Virus record (IMG/VR): IMGVR_UViG_3300037086_000360
Location: 124,001-188,000 of that record
DNA from: a virus
Direction: 5' to 3' (one strand)
DNA length: 64,000 nt
Part shown: in pieces, positions 33,479-41,279 of the stretch
Layout of the letters: every line of letters begins with the position of its first letter
Position numbering within the stretch: the first letter of the stretch is position 1
Notes under the pieces: model-generated
The model's input: the letters and a program-made list of their open reading frames with translations, nothing else
Databases searched by the model: none
What the model was told of the DNA's origin: nothing
Made by a program: the position numbers and the translations under genes

Positions 33479-34444
33479 ATGAAGAAGATTGTTGGTTTGA
33501 TGGTTCTGGCCATGTTGATGGCCTTCGTTCTCGGGTGCCAGATGCCTGGTTCGATTACCTCAGACACGACTTCGGGCTGGGGCAATGGCAATGGCGGAAA
33601 TACTCCCGCACTCACTGCTGATCAGGCTGGAGTGACTTTCACTCTTCCTTCTAGTGGTGCACGGTCGGCCAATATCACATCTGCGTGGGCCCAGACTTAT
33701 GCAAATCTCTACCAGTTATATGTCTATGATAGCACCGGCACAGTTCTTCATTCGGTCCCTGTAACGAGTGGCTCAATCAATCTGGCCATCAATATGTCGA
33801 CCGACTCAGCGCTTTACAAGGTCGTAGTGGTCGCCGGCCACTCTCCTTATCCCAATGATCCCAGTGGCTATCCTGCTTACCTCTTGGGCGCCGGTACTCA
33901 GACTGTTACACTCACGAAGGGTCAGGTCACTCCGATCAGCATTACGCTACACACAGCCGATATGCAGGTTCCTGGTGCAACACCTGCAACGACGGGCCAG
34001 GTGATGAATGGTACGGTTACTGGTTCTTACGGCATCACTGAACTTAGCCTTAGGTTTGGAAACAAAGACTTTTCTATCAAGGGAATGCTTGGTTCAACAT
34101 CTATCGGCACTCCGGTCCAGATCGATCTCAACAATGATACAATCAACAGCGTGAAGCAGCCGACATTCACTGGTCACTTCTCTATCACCATGCCTGTGTC
34201 TCTCCCTGTGGATCCCTCGACTGTCACTCTCTGGTACAGTTCAAACTGCTTGGTGATCTCCGAGTTCACATCGGAAGGCGGGTTCGCCAACATCAATAAG
34301 CTCCTTTGTGATGGGGTTACTGGTTGGGTCCTTCCTACAACTTGGCAGTGGCGCTTGGCTGACTTTGTCCCTCCCTTCGCCATCACCACTCCCATAGCGG
34401 TCACTTACGGAGCTACTCAGCTGGCCGGTACGATCGGCTGGTAA
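33479..34444 (+). CDS. Lipoprotein 1 of a tandem set
   Basis: ATG 33479 follows TGGAGGACAAG. The signal MKKIVGLMVLAMLMAFVLGC ends in a lipobox (VLGC). The mature protein of about 300 residues is rich in Ser, Thr, Gly and looks beta-stranded, as in surface or outer-membrane lipoproteins. Only the leader is shared with the next two genes. It could alter the cell surface, for example against superinfection; that is speculative. Confidence 0.8.
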   Translation: MKKIVGLMVLAMLMAFVLGCQMPGSITSDTTSGWGNGNGGNTPALTADQAGVTFTLPSSGARSANITSAWAQTYANLYQLYVYDSTGTVLHSVPVTSGSINLAINMSTDSALYKVVVVAGHSPYPNDPSGYPAYLLGAGTQTVTLTKGQVTPISITLHTADMQVPGATPATTGQVMNGTVTGSYGITELSLRFGNKDFSIKGMLGSTSIGTPVQIDLNNDTINSVKQPTFTGHFSITMPVSLPVDPSTVTLWYSSNCLVISEFTSEGGFANINKLLCDGVTGWVLPTTWQWRLADFVPPFAITTPIAVTYGATQLAGTIGW

Positions 34445-34465
34445 ATTCTCTCCCTTTCAAATCAA

Positions 34466-34487
34466 GGGGCCGAAAGGCCCCTTTTTT
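34466..34487 (+). terminator. Intrinsic terminator after lipoprotein 1
   Basis: GGGGCC-GAAA-GGCCCC followed by TTTTTT. The stem is perfect with a GNRA-type loop. Confidence 0.9.
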
Positions 34488-34488
34488 G

Positions 34489-34518
34489 TTTTAGAGCTAA
34501 TCAACAAAATGTTAGAAT
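34489..34518 (+). promoter_or_regulatory. Sigma70-like promoter of lipoprotein 2
   Basis: TTTTAGAG starts 2 nt after the terminator T-tract; -10 is TAGAAT at 34513-34518. Confidence 0.65.
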
Positions 34519-34556
34519 GACATGTGATAAAAACTAGCACTCTAATGGAGGAAAAT

Positions 34557-35522
34557 ATGAAGAAGCTTGTTGGTTTGATTGTGATTGCCATCCTCATGGT
34601 GGCAGTAGTTGGATGCCAGATGCCTGGGATGTCAACCATTACTCCAGGTGCAAAGACGGTCAAAGTCACGAAGGTGCCCTTGATTGGTGGAAAGCCGATG
34701 AATTTGAAGGGTCGATCAATTGCATCGCGCACCGTCACTACTGGAATCCCTGTTCAGTATGATGCGAGCAGCACTGCTGGATATTGTGCCTATGTGGCAC
34801 TCGGCGCCCCTATTGTTACCGGTCTTCAGAGCACTACACAATACAATGTGGGCGACAGTTTTTCAAGTCCAATCCAGGTATCTGATGACAGCGGCAATCT
34901 CATTACATTCACTGGGAACATTACCACCATTATCAGCACTGATGATCAGGGTGATATTATTTTCACCGGCACTTTCGACGAAGATCAACAGAGTGGATAT
35001 GTTTTCACCATGCATTCTGATGGAACTTTCCAGTATGACCAGAGAGTAGTGTTTGAGGGGCCCTTTTCGAGATACAACCAGGATGGAACCCCGACTGACA
35101 TCACCATCATGAATCATACTTCTCTTTCTGGATCTACCAACGCAACTGGATTTGCAGCCACCGGATTTGCAAACATCTATCAGAATGGCATGAGCAATGA
35201 TCAGAGTGGCCCGGCAGTCTCCATGCTTGCAGCCACTTATGGTGATTTGAATCTGAAGGCCGATACAGCATACTACAACGTGATGTTATCAAACACTGTA
35301 AATGGTTCAACCACCAGTATCAATCTTTATGATTTCACTTCTCTTGATGCTGCGTGTGAGCACACCATAGCTTCGCCCGATACTACCAATGCAAACTGTC
35401 TCTACTATTTGAATCTTTCAAACAATAGGTGGGGTGGTTTTGGCCAGAGTGGTCCCATTGGAGGATCAGCCAATAATGGTTCGACCGTGGTAGCAACTCT
35501 CGTTGATCAGTGGGATCTCTAG
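34557..35522 (+). CDS. Lipoprotein 2 of a tandem set
   Basis: Shares AATGGAGGAAAATATGAAGA leader DNA with lipoprotein 3 and the signal MKKLVGLIVIAILMVAVVGC. The mature part (about 300 residues) has a central region that resembles lipoprotein 3 (FxGxFDEDQQSGYVFTMHSDGTFQYDQ versus FNGQFGDGGNFSITYHLNNN). It is beta-rich and threonine-rich. Confidence 0.8.
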   Translation: MKKLVGLIVIAILMVAVVGCQMPGMSTITPGAKTVKVTKVPLIGGKPMNLKGRSIASRTVTTGIPVQYDASSTAGYCAYVALGAPIVTGLQSTTQYNVGDSFSSPIQVSDDSGNLITFTGNITTIISTDDQGDIIFTGTFDEDQQSGYVFTMHSDGTFQYDQRVVFEGPFSRYNQDGTPTDITIMNHTSLSGSTNATGFAATGFANIYQNGMSNDQSGPAVSMLAATYGDLNLKADTAYYNVMLSNTVNGSTTSINLYDFTSLDAACEHTIASPDTTNANCLYYLNLSNNRWGGFGQSGPIGGSANNGSTVVATLVDQWDL

Positions 35523-35540
35523 ACTCTCATTTCAAATCAA

Positions 35541-35561
35541 GGGGCCAAAAGGCCCCTTTTT
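35541..35561 (+). terminator. Intrinsic terminator after lipoprotein 2
   Basis: GGGGCC-AAAA-GGCCCC followed by TTTTT. Confidence 0.9.
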
Positions 35562-35562
35562 G

Positions 35563-35592
35563 TTTTAGAGCTGTTTTGTAAAATGATAGAAT
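35563..35592 (+). promoter_or_regulatory. Sigma70-like promoter of lipoprotein 3
   Basis: TTTTAGAG immediately after the T-tract; -10 is TAGAAT at 35587-35592 with a 17-nt spacer. Confidence 0.65.
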
Positions 35593-35628
35593 GTCATTAA
35601 TCAATCTTCAATTCCAATGGAGGAAAAT

Positions 35629-36522
35629 ATGAAGAAGCTTGTTGGTTTGTTTGTGATTGTTGTTCTGATGGCAATGGTTCTTGGTTGCAGCATGAATGCT
35701 GTAATGGGTGATGGATCTGCTGTGAAGATGATTCCCATTATCGGTAGTGGTAATACAGTCGCTGGAAAATCGATGGCATCTTCGCGGAACATCGCAATCT
35801 CAGGCAGTGAAACCAATCTTACTATTGAACAACTTGGAGCCATGGCTGTTATTCCGGTTGTTACCGGATGGACGACCGATACGTCTTCAGTCAATACCGT
35901 AACCAACTCCTTCAAGAGCACTGTTCTTGGTCATGATGTCACGACTAGTTTTTACGTCTCTGGAACTGATGTGGTATTTAATGGACAGTTTGGAGATGGT
36001 GGGAATTTCAGTATCACTTATCATTTGAACAACAACACTTTCGATTTCGCTCAGACAGTGATATATGACTACACGCCTGCTAGCGGAGATGAAGCCGTCA
36101 TGTTGATGAATATCACCATGACCGGAGCAAAGCTCAACAAAAATAATACCTATTCTGGAAATGGAATTGTCAATATGTGTACGTTCGACAAAACCACTTC
36201 TCAGTGCTGGTATGTCTGGTCGGTCCCTTATCAGATTCTTGCTGGTAATGGTACTGTTGTTGAGTATGCTAGTGTATACCCTTACACTGGAGCTCTTCCC
36301 ACTTCTGCTCCCTCTTATAGCAACCAGCCTGTTGCTGATTGGGCCAGTATCAATGCATCGACTAGTATTCCCGTATTATCGACTACGTCCCCCGCGCCCT
36401 ATAACATTTATGTGATTTCTTATACCCTCGGCGGTCTCCCCAATGTCAACGACATATTGTACATGCACAAGACCCTTGATCAGCTCAACACCCTCTGGCA
36501 AACTGCGATCAACGGAATGTAG
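35629..36522 (+). CDS. Lipoprotein 3 of a tandem set
   Basis: Signal MKKLVGLFVIVVLMAMVLGC with lipobox, then about 275 residues of threonine-, serine- and asparagine-rich sequence. A distant paralog of lipoprotein 2. The gene is a separate transcription unit between its own promoter and terminator. Confidence 0.8.
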   Translation: MKKLVGLFVIVVLMAMVLGCSMNAVMGDGSAVKMIPIIGSGNTVAGKSMASSRNIAISGSETNLTIEQLGAMAVIPVVTGWTTDTSSVNTVTNSFKSTVLGHDVTTSFYVSGTDVVFNGQFGDGGNFSITYHLNNNTFDFAQTVIYDYTPASGDEAVMLMNITMTGAKLNKNNTYSGNGIVNMCTFDKTTSQCWYVWSVPYQILAGNGTVVEYASVYPYTGALPTSAPSYSNQPVADWASINASTSIPVLSTTSPAPYNIYVISYTLGGLPNVNDILYMHKTLDQLNTLWQTAINGM

Positions 36523-36544
36523 ACTTTTCGATTCATCAATCTAA

Positions 36545-36566
36545 GGGGCCAATTGGCCCCTTTTTT
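36545..36566 (+). terminator. Intrinsic terminator after lipoprotein 3
   Basis: GGGGCC-AATT-GGCCCC followed by TTTTTT. Confidence 0.9.
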
Positions 36567-36591
36567 ATTTGTCCGAACATATTGTTGCTGA

Positions 36592-36599
36592 GCATATTT
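36592..36599 (+). promoter_or_regulatory. GCATATTT motif
   Basis: Exact octamer just after the third lipoprotein terminator, about 30 nt before a possible 23-codon frame at 36624. Confidence 0.4.
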
Positions 36600-36623
36600 C
36601 AAATCGATCAAGGTAGGTATGAA

Positions 36624-36695
36624 ATGGAACAAAAGTTTTCTGCACTTTGTGCAAATGATCGTGGTGCAGGTTGCAACAATGGAGGTCGCCGTTAG
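36624..36695 (+). CDS. Possible 23-codon leader peptide
   Basis: ATG 36624 opens a short frame (MEQKFSALCANDRGAGCNNG...) whose TAG overlaps GTG 36695 of the next gene. Coupled arrangement is suggestive, but such a short frame can arise by chance. Confidence 0.3.
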   Translation: MEQKFSALCANDRGAGCNNGGRR

Positions 36696-36976
36696 TGTTC
36701 ATCAAATTCAATACTCACATACTCAACCTTGACCAACTTGTAGAAGTTGGTCAGGTTGAACAACTCTCAAAAGGAGATAACATCAAGTGGGCCTTTCCAC
36801 TCAACATGTCAAATGGGATCGGTCTTCTTTCCTTAGAATACGATAGCAAAGAAGATGCAGAAACACATCGAAATCTTTTTATCTCTTTTATAGATGAAGA
36901 AATTGGAGTGTTGGATTCAAATGTGGATGTGGCCAATAGTATGCTTCTGCACAAACACTTCAAGGAAAAGAAATGA
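36695..36976 (+). CDS. Hypothetical protein, 93 aa
   Basis: GTG 36695 has GGAGG 9 nt upstream and is preferred over 36671. Contains FIKFNTHILNLDQLVEVGQ and ends in a helical region; no family recognised. It overlaps the next ATG by 4 nt. Confidence 0.62.
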   Translation: MFIKFNTHILNLDQLVEVGQVEQLSKGDNIKWAFPLNMSNGIGLLSLEYDSKEDAETHRNLFISFIDEEIGVLDSNVDVANSMLLHKHFKEKK

Positions 36977-37491
36977 AGATCAGAAATGGATTTGTGAGCA
37001 ACTCTTCTGCAAGCTCATTTATTATTGGCATCGCCGCCATTATTGATCGCGCGAAGTTCGACGCCTGGATCAAGAGGGATGGTATCCCTCTCGACAAGTA
37101 TGATGTGTCAGTTGTAGATTTTGATGAGCTTATATCACGTGTCCAATATGACGATTATGTCAAGGGTGAGCATGGAAAGTTTTCAGTCTTTTCTTTTGAT
37201 GATGTCACTCACGTTGATCTTTCATACGATGTGATTTTTGACGTCAACAATACTCGTCCTCTCGACAAAGAGGCAAAACGTCTTCTTGCTGGTCATGAGG
37301 GTGAGGTATTTATTGTTCGTATCTTCAATGACGAGGGTGATGAGATCTTCTGGAATGGAGATGAGTATGACTATGATCGTGTCGATGCCAATTATTTCAC
37401 TGGTTGGCAGGGAAAGCTATTGAATGGAATGACTGAGGAAAATGGCCTATTAGCCCCTCAAGTGGCATTTGGAGCAGGAAGAAACGGATGA
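36973..37491 (+). CDS. MKIRNGFVSNSS-type phage protein
   Basis: The N-terminus MKIRNGFVSNSSASSFII is characteristic of a widespread family of phage proteins of unknown function that begin with this serine-rich segment. The C-terminal part is acidic, with many Asp residues (GDEIFWNGDEYDYDRVD). Confidence 0.78.
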   Translation: MKIRNGFVSNSSASSFIIGIAAIIDRAKFDAWIKRDGIPLDKYDVSVVDFDELISRVQYDDYVKGEHGKFSVFSFDDVTHVDLSYDVIFDVNNTRPLDKEAKRLLAGHEGEVFIVRIFNDEGDEIFWNGDEYDYDRVDANYFTGWQGKLLNGMTEENGLLAPQVAFGAGRNG

Positions 37492-37763
37492 AGACTGCTG
37501 AAGAGGCAAAAGCCTTGCTTGCTGAAAAACCACTTCTTCAAGGATTTCGTATTTTTAGGGAAGTGACCACTCAATTCAGTGGCAGCACAAAAGAAGTATA
37601 CTACATCAAAGAACGCATGCGTCCTTTTGGATGGAAGTGGGTCAAAAGACGTGGTAACTTTCGTCATAAACGCATACTCCCCTTTGAAAGCGAACATGAA
37701 GCTCGAACTTGGATAGAAAGGCAGCAGCCTCCAAAGAAAAAACTTGAGGAAGTTCCTCTTTAG
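37488..37763 (+). CDS. Small paralog family C
   Basis: First of three consecutive related genes: AEEAKALLAEKPLLQGFRIFRE, then FGWKWVKRRGNF and HEARTWIERQ. The family pattern is AK-x-LL...K-V/F-x-x-FR/LF-K, FGWKWLK, then EA-RAWI. Function unknown. Confidence 0.72.
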   Translation: MKTAEEAKALLAEKPLLQGFRIFREVTTQFSGSTKEVYYIKERMRPFGWKWVKRRGNFRHKRILPFESEHEARTWIERQQPPKKKLEEVPL

Positions 37764-37772
37764 GAGAATGAA

Positions 37773-38057
37773 ATGATGAATGAAGTATTGCCAAGATCAG
37801 CAAAGAATCTTCTAGAAGGAAAAAGTGGAATGGTTTATCGTCTCTTCAAAAGGACAGAGATGATGACAGACGGTAGTCTTTACTATCGCTTCAATATAAA
37901 AGTTCCTCGACTTTTGTTCGGATGGAAGTGGTTAAAGAGAAATGAATCTTGGCCAAGACTCAAGATGGAGTGGAAGGGAGAAGAAGAGGCACGAGCTTGG
38001 ATAGAATCACATAAAAAAGTTATTCGATCTGGAAGTTATGAGGAGGTCGAACTTTGA
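37773..38057 (+). CDS. Small paralog family C
   Basis: RSAKNLLEGKSGMVYRLFKRTE, FGWKWLKRNESW and EEARAWIESHKK; about half identical to the third copy. The last six residues (SYEEVEL) also parallel the other copies (LEEVPL, YVEIPL). Confidence 0.74.
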   Translation: MMNEVLPRSAKNLLEGKSGMVYRLFKRTEMMTDGSLYYRFNIKVPRLLFGWKWLKRNESWPRLKMEWKGEEEARAWIESHKKVIRSGSYEEVEL

Positions 38058-38335
38058 ACAGAGAAATGACGCCTCTTGTAGCAAAGAATCTTCTTGAAGG
38101 AAAAAATGCCAAAGTTTACCGTCTCTTCAAGAAAACAAACATGTTTGATGATGGTAGAACTTATGATAAGTTTTATGCCAAGATTCCAAGACGTTTTTTT
38201 GGATGGAAATGGTTAAAAGTGAAAGACAACACAGAAAGTAAAATGTGCTGGGATACTGAGATAGCGGCTCGAGCATGGATAGGGTCTCATAAAGACGTTC
38301 CTAGAACTGGTCAATATGTGGAGATTCCTCTCTAA
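38054..38335 (+). CDS. Small paralog family C
   Basis: VAKNLLEGKNAKVYRLFKKTN, FGWKWLKVKDN and IAARAWIGSHKD. TTG 38054 start overlaps the previous stop; ATG 38066 is possible. Its end overlaps the ACP-like gene. Confidence 0.73.
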   Translation: MNREMTPLVAKNLLEGKNAKVYRLFKKTNMFDDGRTYDKFYAKIPRRFFGWKWLKVKDNTESKMCWDTEIAARAWIGSHKDVPRTGQYVEIPL

Positions 38336-38750
38336 AAGGAGAAAACGTATTACAACATTTGAAAGAGTGAGAAAAATAGTTGCAGATCAACTCGAAATAG
38401 AAGAGGGTGAAATCACTCCGTCTTCTATTCTTCGAGCAACTTTCAGTATGGATGATCTTGATGTGATTGAGATCATCCTTGCTGTTGAACAAGCTATGAG
38501 TATCGAAATCCCTGATGAGGAAGAAGAAGCTATTGTCACTGTTGGAGATCTTGTCAAATTTGCAGATCAACACCTAATTGACAAAACAGTAAAAGAGATA
38601 AAACCCGGTTGGAAAACACTCTCTATTTCATCAGCACTCGATGGCTCGAGATTGGTGAAGATAGAACCAGAAGAGCCTTTGAGTTCTAGTGCAGGTCCAA
38701 AAATCCTAGTGATTAGTGAAGATGGAAAGGTAGTTGGTGAACAAGGCTAG
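38316..38750 (+). CDS. Acyl-carrier-like protein lacking the carrier serine
   Basis: Residues about 10-95 resemble an acyl carrier protein: VRKIVADQLEIEEGEITPSS, DDLDVIEIILAVEQAM, IEIPDEEEEAIVTVGDLVKF. In ACPs the phosphopantetheine serine sits in DSL; here the tripeptide is DDL. The protein is longer than ACP, with a C-terminal extension of about 50 residues. It therefore cannot carry an acyl group in the normal way and may be a structural mimic. The true start may be downstream of 38316. Confidence 0.75.
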   Translation: MWRFLSKRRKRITTFERVRKIVADQLEIEEGEITPSSILRATFSMDDLDVIEIILAVEQAMSIEIPDEEEEAIVTVGDLVKFADQHLIDKTVKEIKPGWKTLSISSALDGSRLVKIEPEEPLSSSAGPKILVISEDGKVVGEQG

Positions 38751-38822
38751 TTTATGATATATTTTGATTGTGACTAAAAATCGTAAATATTCTGGAATCT
38801 CACACAGTGAATTAGAAAAATA

Positions 38823-38830
38823 GCATATTT
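38823..38830 (+). promoter_or_regulatory. GCATATTT motif upstream of 38852
   Basis: Exact octamer starting 29 nt before ATG 38852; AAAGGTAAG lies between. Confidence 0.4.
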
Positions 38831-38851
38831 CTGTAATTGAAAGGTAAGAGA

Positions 38852-39097
38852 ATGACAAAGATCGACCGCCCTTCAGATCAGCCGAGAGTGGAGAGTGGAG
38901 CTCTTCAGTTTGGTGATGATTGGCCTGGTTTATTTCTACGTGGAGACGATTCACTCATGACTGCAATGCAAATCGAAATTATTCTGAATCAGCTTCCCAA
39001 TGGTGTTTCTGGTGAAGTTCTCATTGCAGCCAAATGGCTCTCAAGCCTCAAGGATTCGATTTTTGAAGATGTTGCAGAGAAGAGGCAAAATGGATAA
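38852..39097 (+). CDS. Hypothetical protein, 81 aa
   Basis: The protein begins MTKIDRPSDQPRVESGALQF and contains LFLRGDDSLMTAMQIEIILNQ. Related small phage proteins often carry the phrase GLFLRGD-x-(A/S), but the role is unknown. It ends before tRNA-Val. Confidence 0.7.
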   Translation: MTKIDRPSDQPRVESGALQFGDDWPGLFLRGDDSLMTAMQIEIILNQLPNGVSGEVLIAAKWLSSLKDSIFEDVAEKRQNG

Positions 39098-39103
39098 TTT
39101 TGA

Positions 39104-39176
39104 GCGAGACTAGCTTAGTGGCTAAAGCACCGCCGTTACAAGGCGGCCACCGTAGGTTCGAGTCCTATGTCTCGCA
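39104..39176 (+). tRNA. tRNA-Val (TAC)
   Basis: Acceptor GCGAGAC/GTCTCGC, anticodon stem CCGCC/GGCGG with loop GTTACAA, T stem GTAGG/CCTAT with loop TTCGAGT. Confidence 0.91.
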
Positions 39177-39183
39177 TCCCATA

Positions 39184-39213
39184 TTTTAGAGCCCTCTTTA
39201 CAAAATGTATAAT
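39184..39213 (+). promoter_or_regulatory. Sigma70-like promoter of the NAD genes
   Basis: TTTAGA, 17-nt spacer, perfect TATAAT at 39208-39213, 22 nt before ATG 39235 of pnuC. AGAGAGGAG is the ribosome-binding site. Confidence 0.7.
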
Positions 39214-39234
39214 CATAAGTAGAGAGGAGTATCC

Positions 39235-40053
39235 ATGAGAACACTGGGTCAGACCTGGAAGAACGTCTTTGGCGAGATGACGAAGTTCGAGAAGAGGTGG
39301 CTTGGAGTTTTCACGCTTGTCATTCTGGCTACCACAATCTACTTCAGCGCAACTGGAACCAATTGGGGAGATTGGAAGAACATTGTCCTCAATTGGATCG
39401 TGTCGCCAGTCAGTGCGGTGACGGGAGTTGTTTGCGTCCTTCTCGTTGCTCGAGGGAGCATTTACAACTATTCTTTCGGTCTTGTCCAGTCCATCCTCTA
39501 CGGCTTGATTGCATGGGTCTCTGGCTACTATGGAGACTGGATCCTCAATTGGTTCTTCTTCGTCCCTACTCAGATTCTTATCTATATCTTCTGGCGAAAG
39601 CATATCGAGAGCAAGAGTTTAGATCTCATCAGAGTTGCGAAACTCAACTGGTGGAAGACAACTCTAGCAGTTGTTTTTTCTATCGGAGCTCTGATTGGAT
39701 TCGGGTTCGCTCTGAACAGTCTTGATCACTGGTTCATCAAAGACATGCAGCGCAATGTGTCAATCTATTCCAACATTGCGAAGGTCACGGGAGTTCCTCT
39801 TTTTGGCCCGATGATGGACAGTTCAACTGAAGTTCTACAGATTGCAGGCCAGATCCTCATGATCGCTCGTTTTGCTCTCCAGTGGCCGATGTGGATTGCC
39901 ACGAATGTGATCACTATTTTCATGTGGGCTACTGTGGCTCTCACTGACCCCTCTCAGATGCCGATGGTGATGCCCACCCTAATCATGTGGGTAGTGTTCC
40001 TACTCAATAGCATTTATGGTGCATACAATTGGTCGAAGAAAAGGAGGATGTAG
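39235..40053 (+). CDS. pnuC: Nicotinamide riboside transporter PnuC
   Basis: A membrane protein with about seven helices and the PnuC landmarks GSIYNYSFGLVQSILYGLIAW, YYGDWILNWFFFVPTQI and a terminal IYGAYNW. It imports nicotinamide riboside by facilitated diffusion, driven by phosphorylation inside the cell. The next gene supplies that kinase with no intergenic gap. Confidence 0.94.
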   Translation: MRTLGQTWKNVFGEMTKFEKRWLGVFTLVILATTIYFSATGTNWGDWKNIVLNWIVSPVSAVTGVVCVLLVARGSIYNYSFGLVQSILYGLIAWVSGYYGDWILNWFFFVPTQILIYIFWRKHIESKSLDLIRVAKLNWWKTTLAVVFSIGALIGFGFALNSLDHWFIKDMQRNVSIYSNIAKVTGVPLFGPMMDSSTEVLQIAGQILMIARFALQWPMWIATNVITIFMWATVALTDPSQMPMVMPTLIMWVVFLLNSIYGAYNWSKKRRM

Positions 40054-41085
40054 ATGTATCAGGTTGGAGTGTTTCCTGGAAAGTTTCTTCCTCCTCATCG
40101 TGGCCATCTGAATGCAATCCTTCGTGCAGCTTCTCAGTGTAAAAAGTTTTACGTGGTGGTTTCCGACAACGCGAACTACGCTGCAGAATCGGCTTCTAAG
40201 AACGAGATTCGTCCGATGCCTATGATGCTTCGAACGAAGTGGCTCAGTCAGGAACTTCAGGGTCTCAATCACATTAAGGTTGTGATGCTTGATGAAACTA
40301 ATATTCCAGCTTATCCAGCCGGAACTGTCCAGTGGGCAGCTCTCCTCAAGAAGGCCGTTCCTGAGCCTTTCGATGTCATCTTTGGTGGTGAAGAGGTCTA
40401 TCGAAAGACTTATATGCCCAATTTTCCAAACGTCGAATATGTTGTCTATGACCGCAATCGAGAGCGTTATCCCATCAGTGCAACTGAGGTTCGTAACAGT
40501 CCACTTCAACACTGGGACTACATTCTCGGAAGTGCCAGGGCACATTTCGCCAAGAGGGTCCTGATCACTGGAACTGAGAGTTGTGGAAAAACGACTCTCG
40601 TGAAAACGCTGGCAAAAATGTACCACACCTCTTGGGCAGAAGAACTTGGCAGATTCTACTCCGAACGCTGTCTCGGTGGAAACGAGAGTGTCTTCACTTC
40701 TGAAGATTTTTTCAAGATTGCTTTTCAGCAGACAGAGCTTGATGAACACGCTCTCAAGACTGCCAATAAGATCGCCTTTTTCGATACTGATGCAGTAGTG
40801 ACTCAGTTTTATTGCGAGTTGTATCTCGGAAACATCAACCCCAACATCGAGATCTTCGTTGATCCCACCAAGTACGACCTCACCATCATGCTTGCTCCAA
40901 ACGTTCCTTGGGTAGCTGACGGACTTCGCTGGAATGAGAACCAGACAGATCGTAATAGACTACATGACGAGCTTTACAGCATGTATGCTGCAAGGGGCTT
41001 CAGAGAAATCATGGTGATTGATGATCCGACCTATATCAGACGTCTCGACAAAGTTGTAGAAATGGTGGAGGATTTGCTAAAGTAA
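40054..41085 (+). CDS. nadR: NadR-like NMN adenylyltransferase / nicotinamide riboside kinase
   Basis: The N-terminal nucleotidyltransferase has FPGKFLPPHRGHLNAI (HxGH-type) and the later ISATEVRNSP (ISxTxxR). The C-terminal kinase has the P-loop ITGTESCGKTTLVK and AEELGRFYSER. It lacks the N-terminal DNA-binding region of enterobacterial NadR. With PnuC it makes NAD from nicotinamide riboside: uptake, phosphorylation to NMN, adenylation to NAD. Confidence 0.95.
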   Translation: MYQVGVFPGKFLPPHRGHLNAILRAASQCKKFYVVVSDNANYAAESASKNEIRPMPMMLRTKWLSQELQGLNHIKVVMLDETNIPAYPAGTVQWAALLKKAVPEPFDVIFGGEEVYRKTYMPNFPNVEYVVYDRNRERYPISATEVRNSPLQHWDYILGSARAHFAKRVLITGTESCGKTTLVKTLAKMYHTSWAEELGRFYSERCLGGNESVFTSEDFFKIAFQQTELDEHALKTANKIAFFDTDAVVTQFYCELYLGNINPNIEIFVDPTKYDLTIMLAPNVPWVADGLRWNENQTDRNRLHDELYSMYAARGFREIMVIDDPTYIRRLDKVVEMVEDLLK

Positions 41086-41093
41086 GCATATTT
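41086..41093 (+). promoter_or_regulatory. GCATATTT motif after nadR
   Basis: Exact octamer overlapping the nadR stop region, 14 nt before GTG 41100. Confidence 0.4.
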
Positions 41094-41099
41094 CGTTTA

Positions 41100-41270
41100 G
41101 TGAATAATAGCCAAAAGAAGCTTCGTCAGACGATAGCCCTTTTTCTCAAAAAGGAACCTAAAATACGTCTGACGAAGCTTTTTATCCTTCTCTATCTGAG
41201 CGATCGAGAATCACTTAAAAAGTGGGAAAGATCCATCAATGATTTTAACTATTGGAAAATAAAACACTAA
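41100..41270 (+). CDS. Possible small basic protein over an inverted repeat
   Basis: A 56-codon frame from GTG 41100 (VNNSQKKLRQTIALFLKKEP) stays open through a perfect 15-bp inverted repeat. No ribosome-binding site is visible before the GTG, so the coding claim is modest. Confidence 0.4.
   Translation: MNNSQKKLRQTIALFLKKEPKIRLTKLFILLYLSDRESLKKWERSINDFNYWKIKH
41118..41180 (+). repeat. Perfect 15-bp inverted repeat with inner hairpin
   Basis: AAGCTTCGTCAGACG at 41118-41132 pairs with CGTCTGACGAAGCTT at 41166-41180, followed by TTTAT. Inside the loop CCTTTTT pairs with AAAAAGG (41138-41154). It could act as a terminator for nadR or as a stable RNA. Confidence 0.75.
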
Positions 41271-41279
41271 GGAGAGAAA

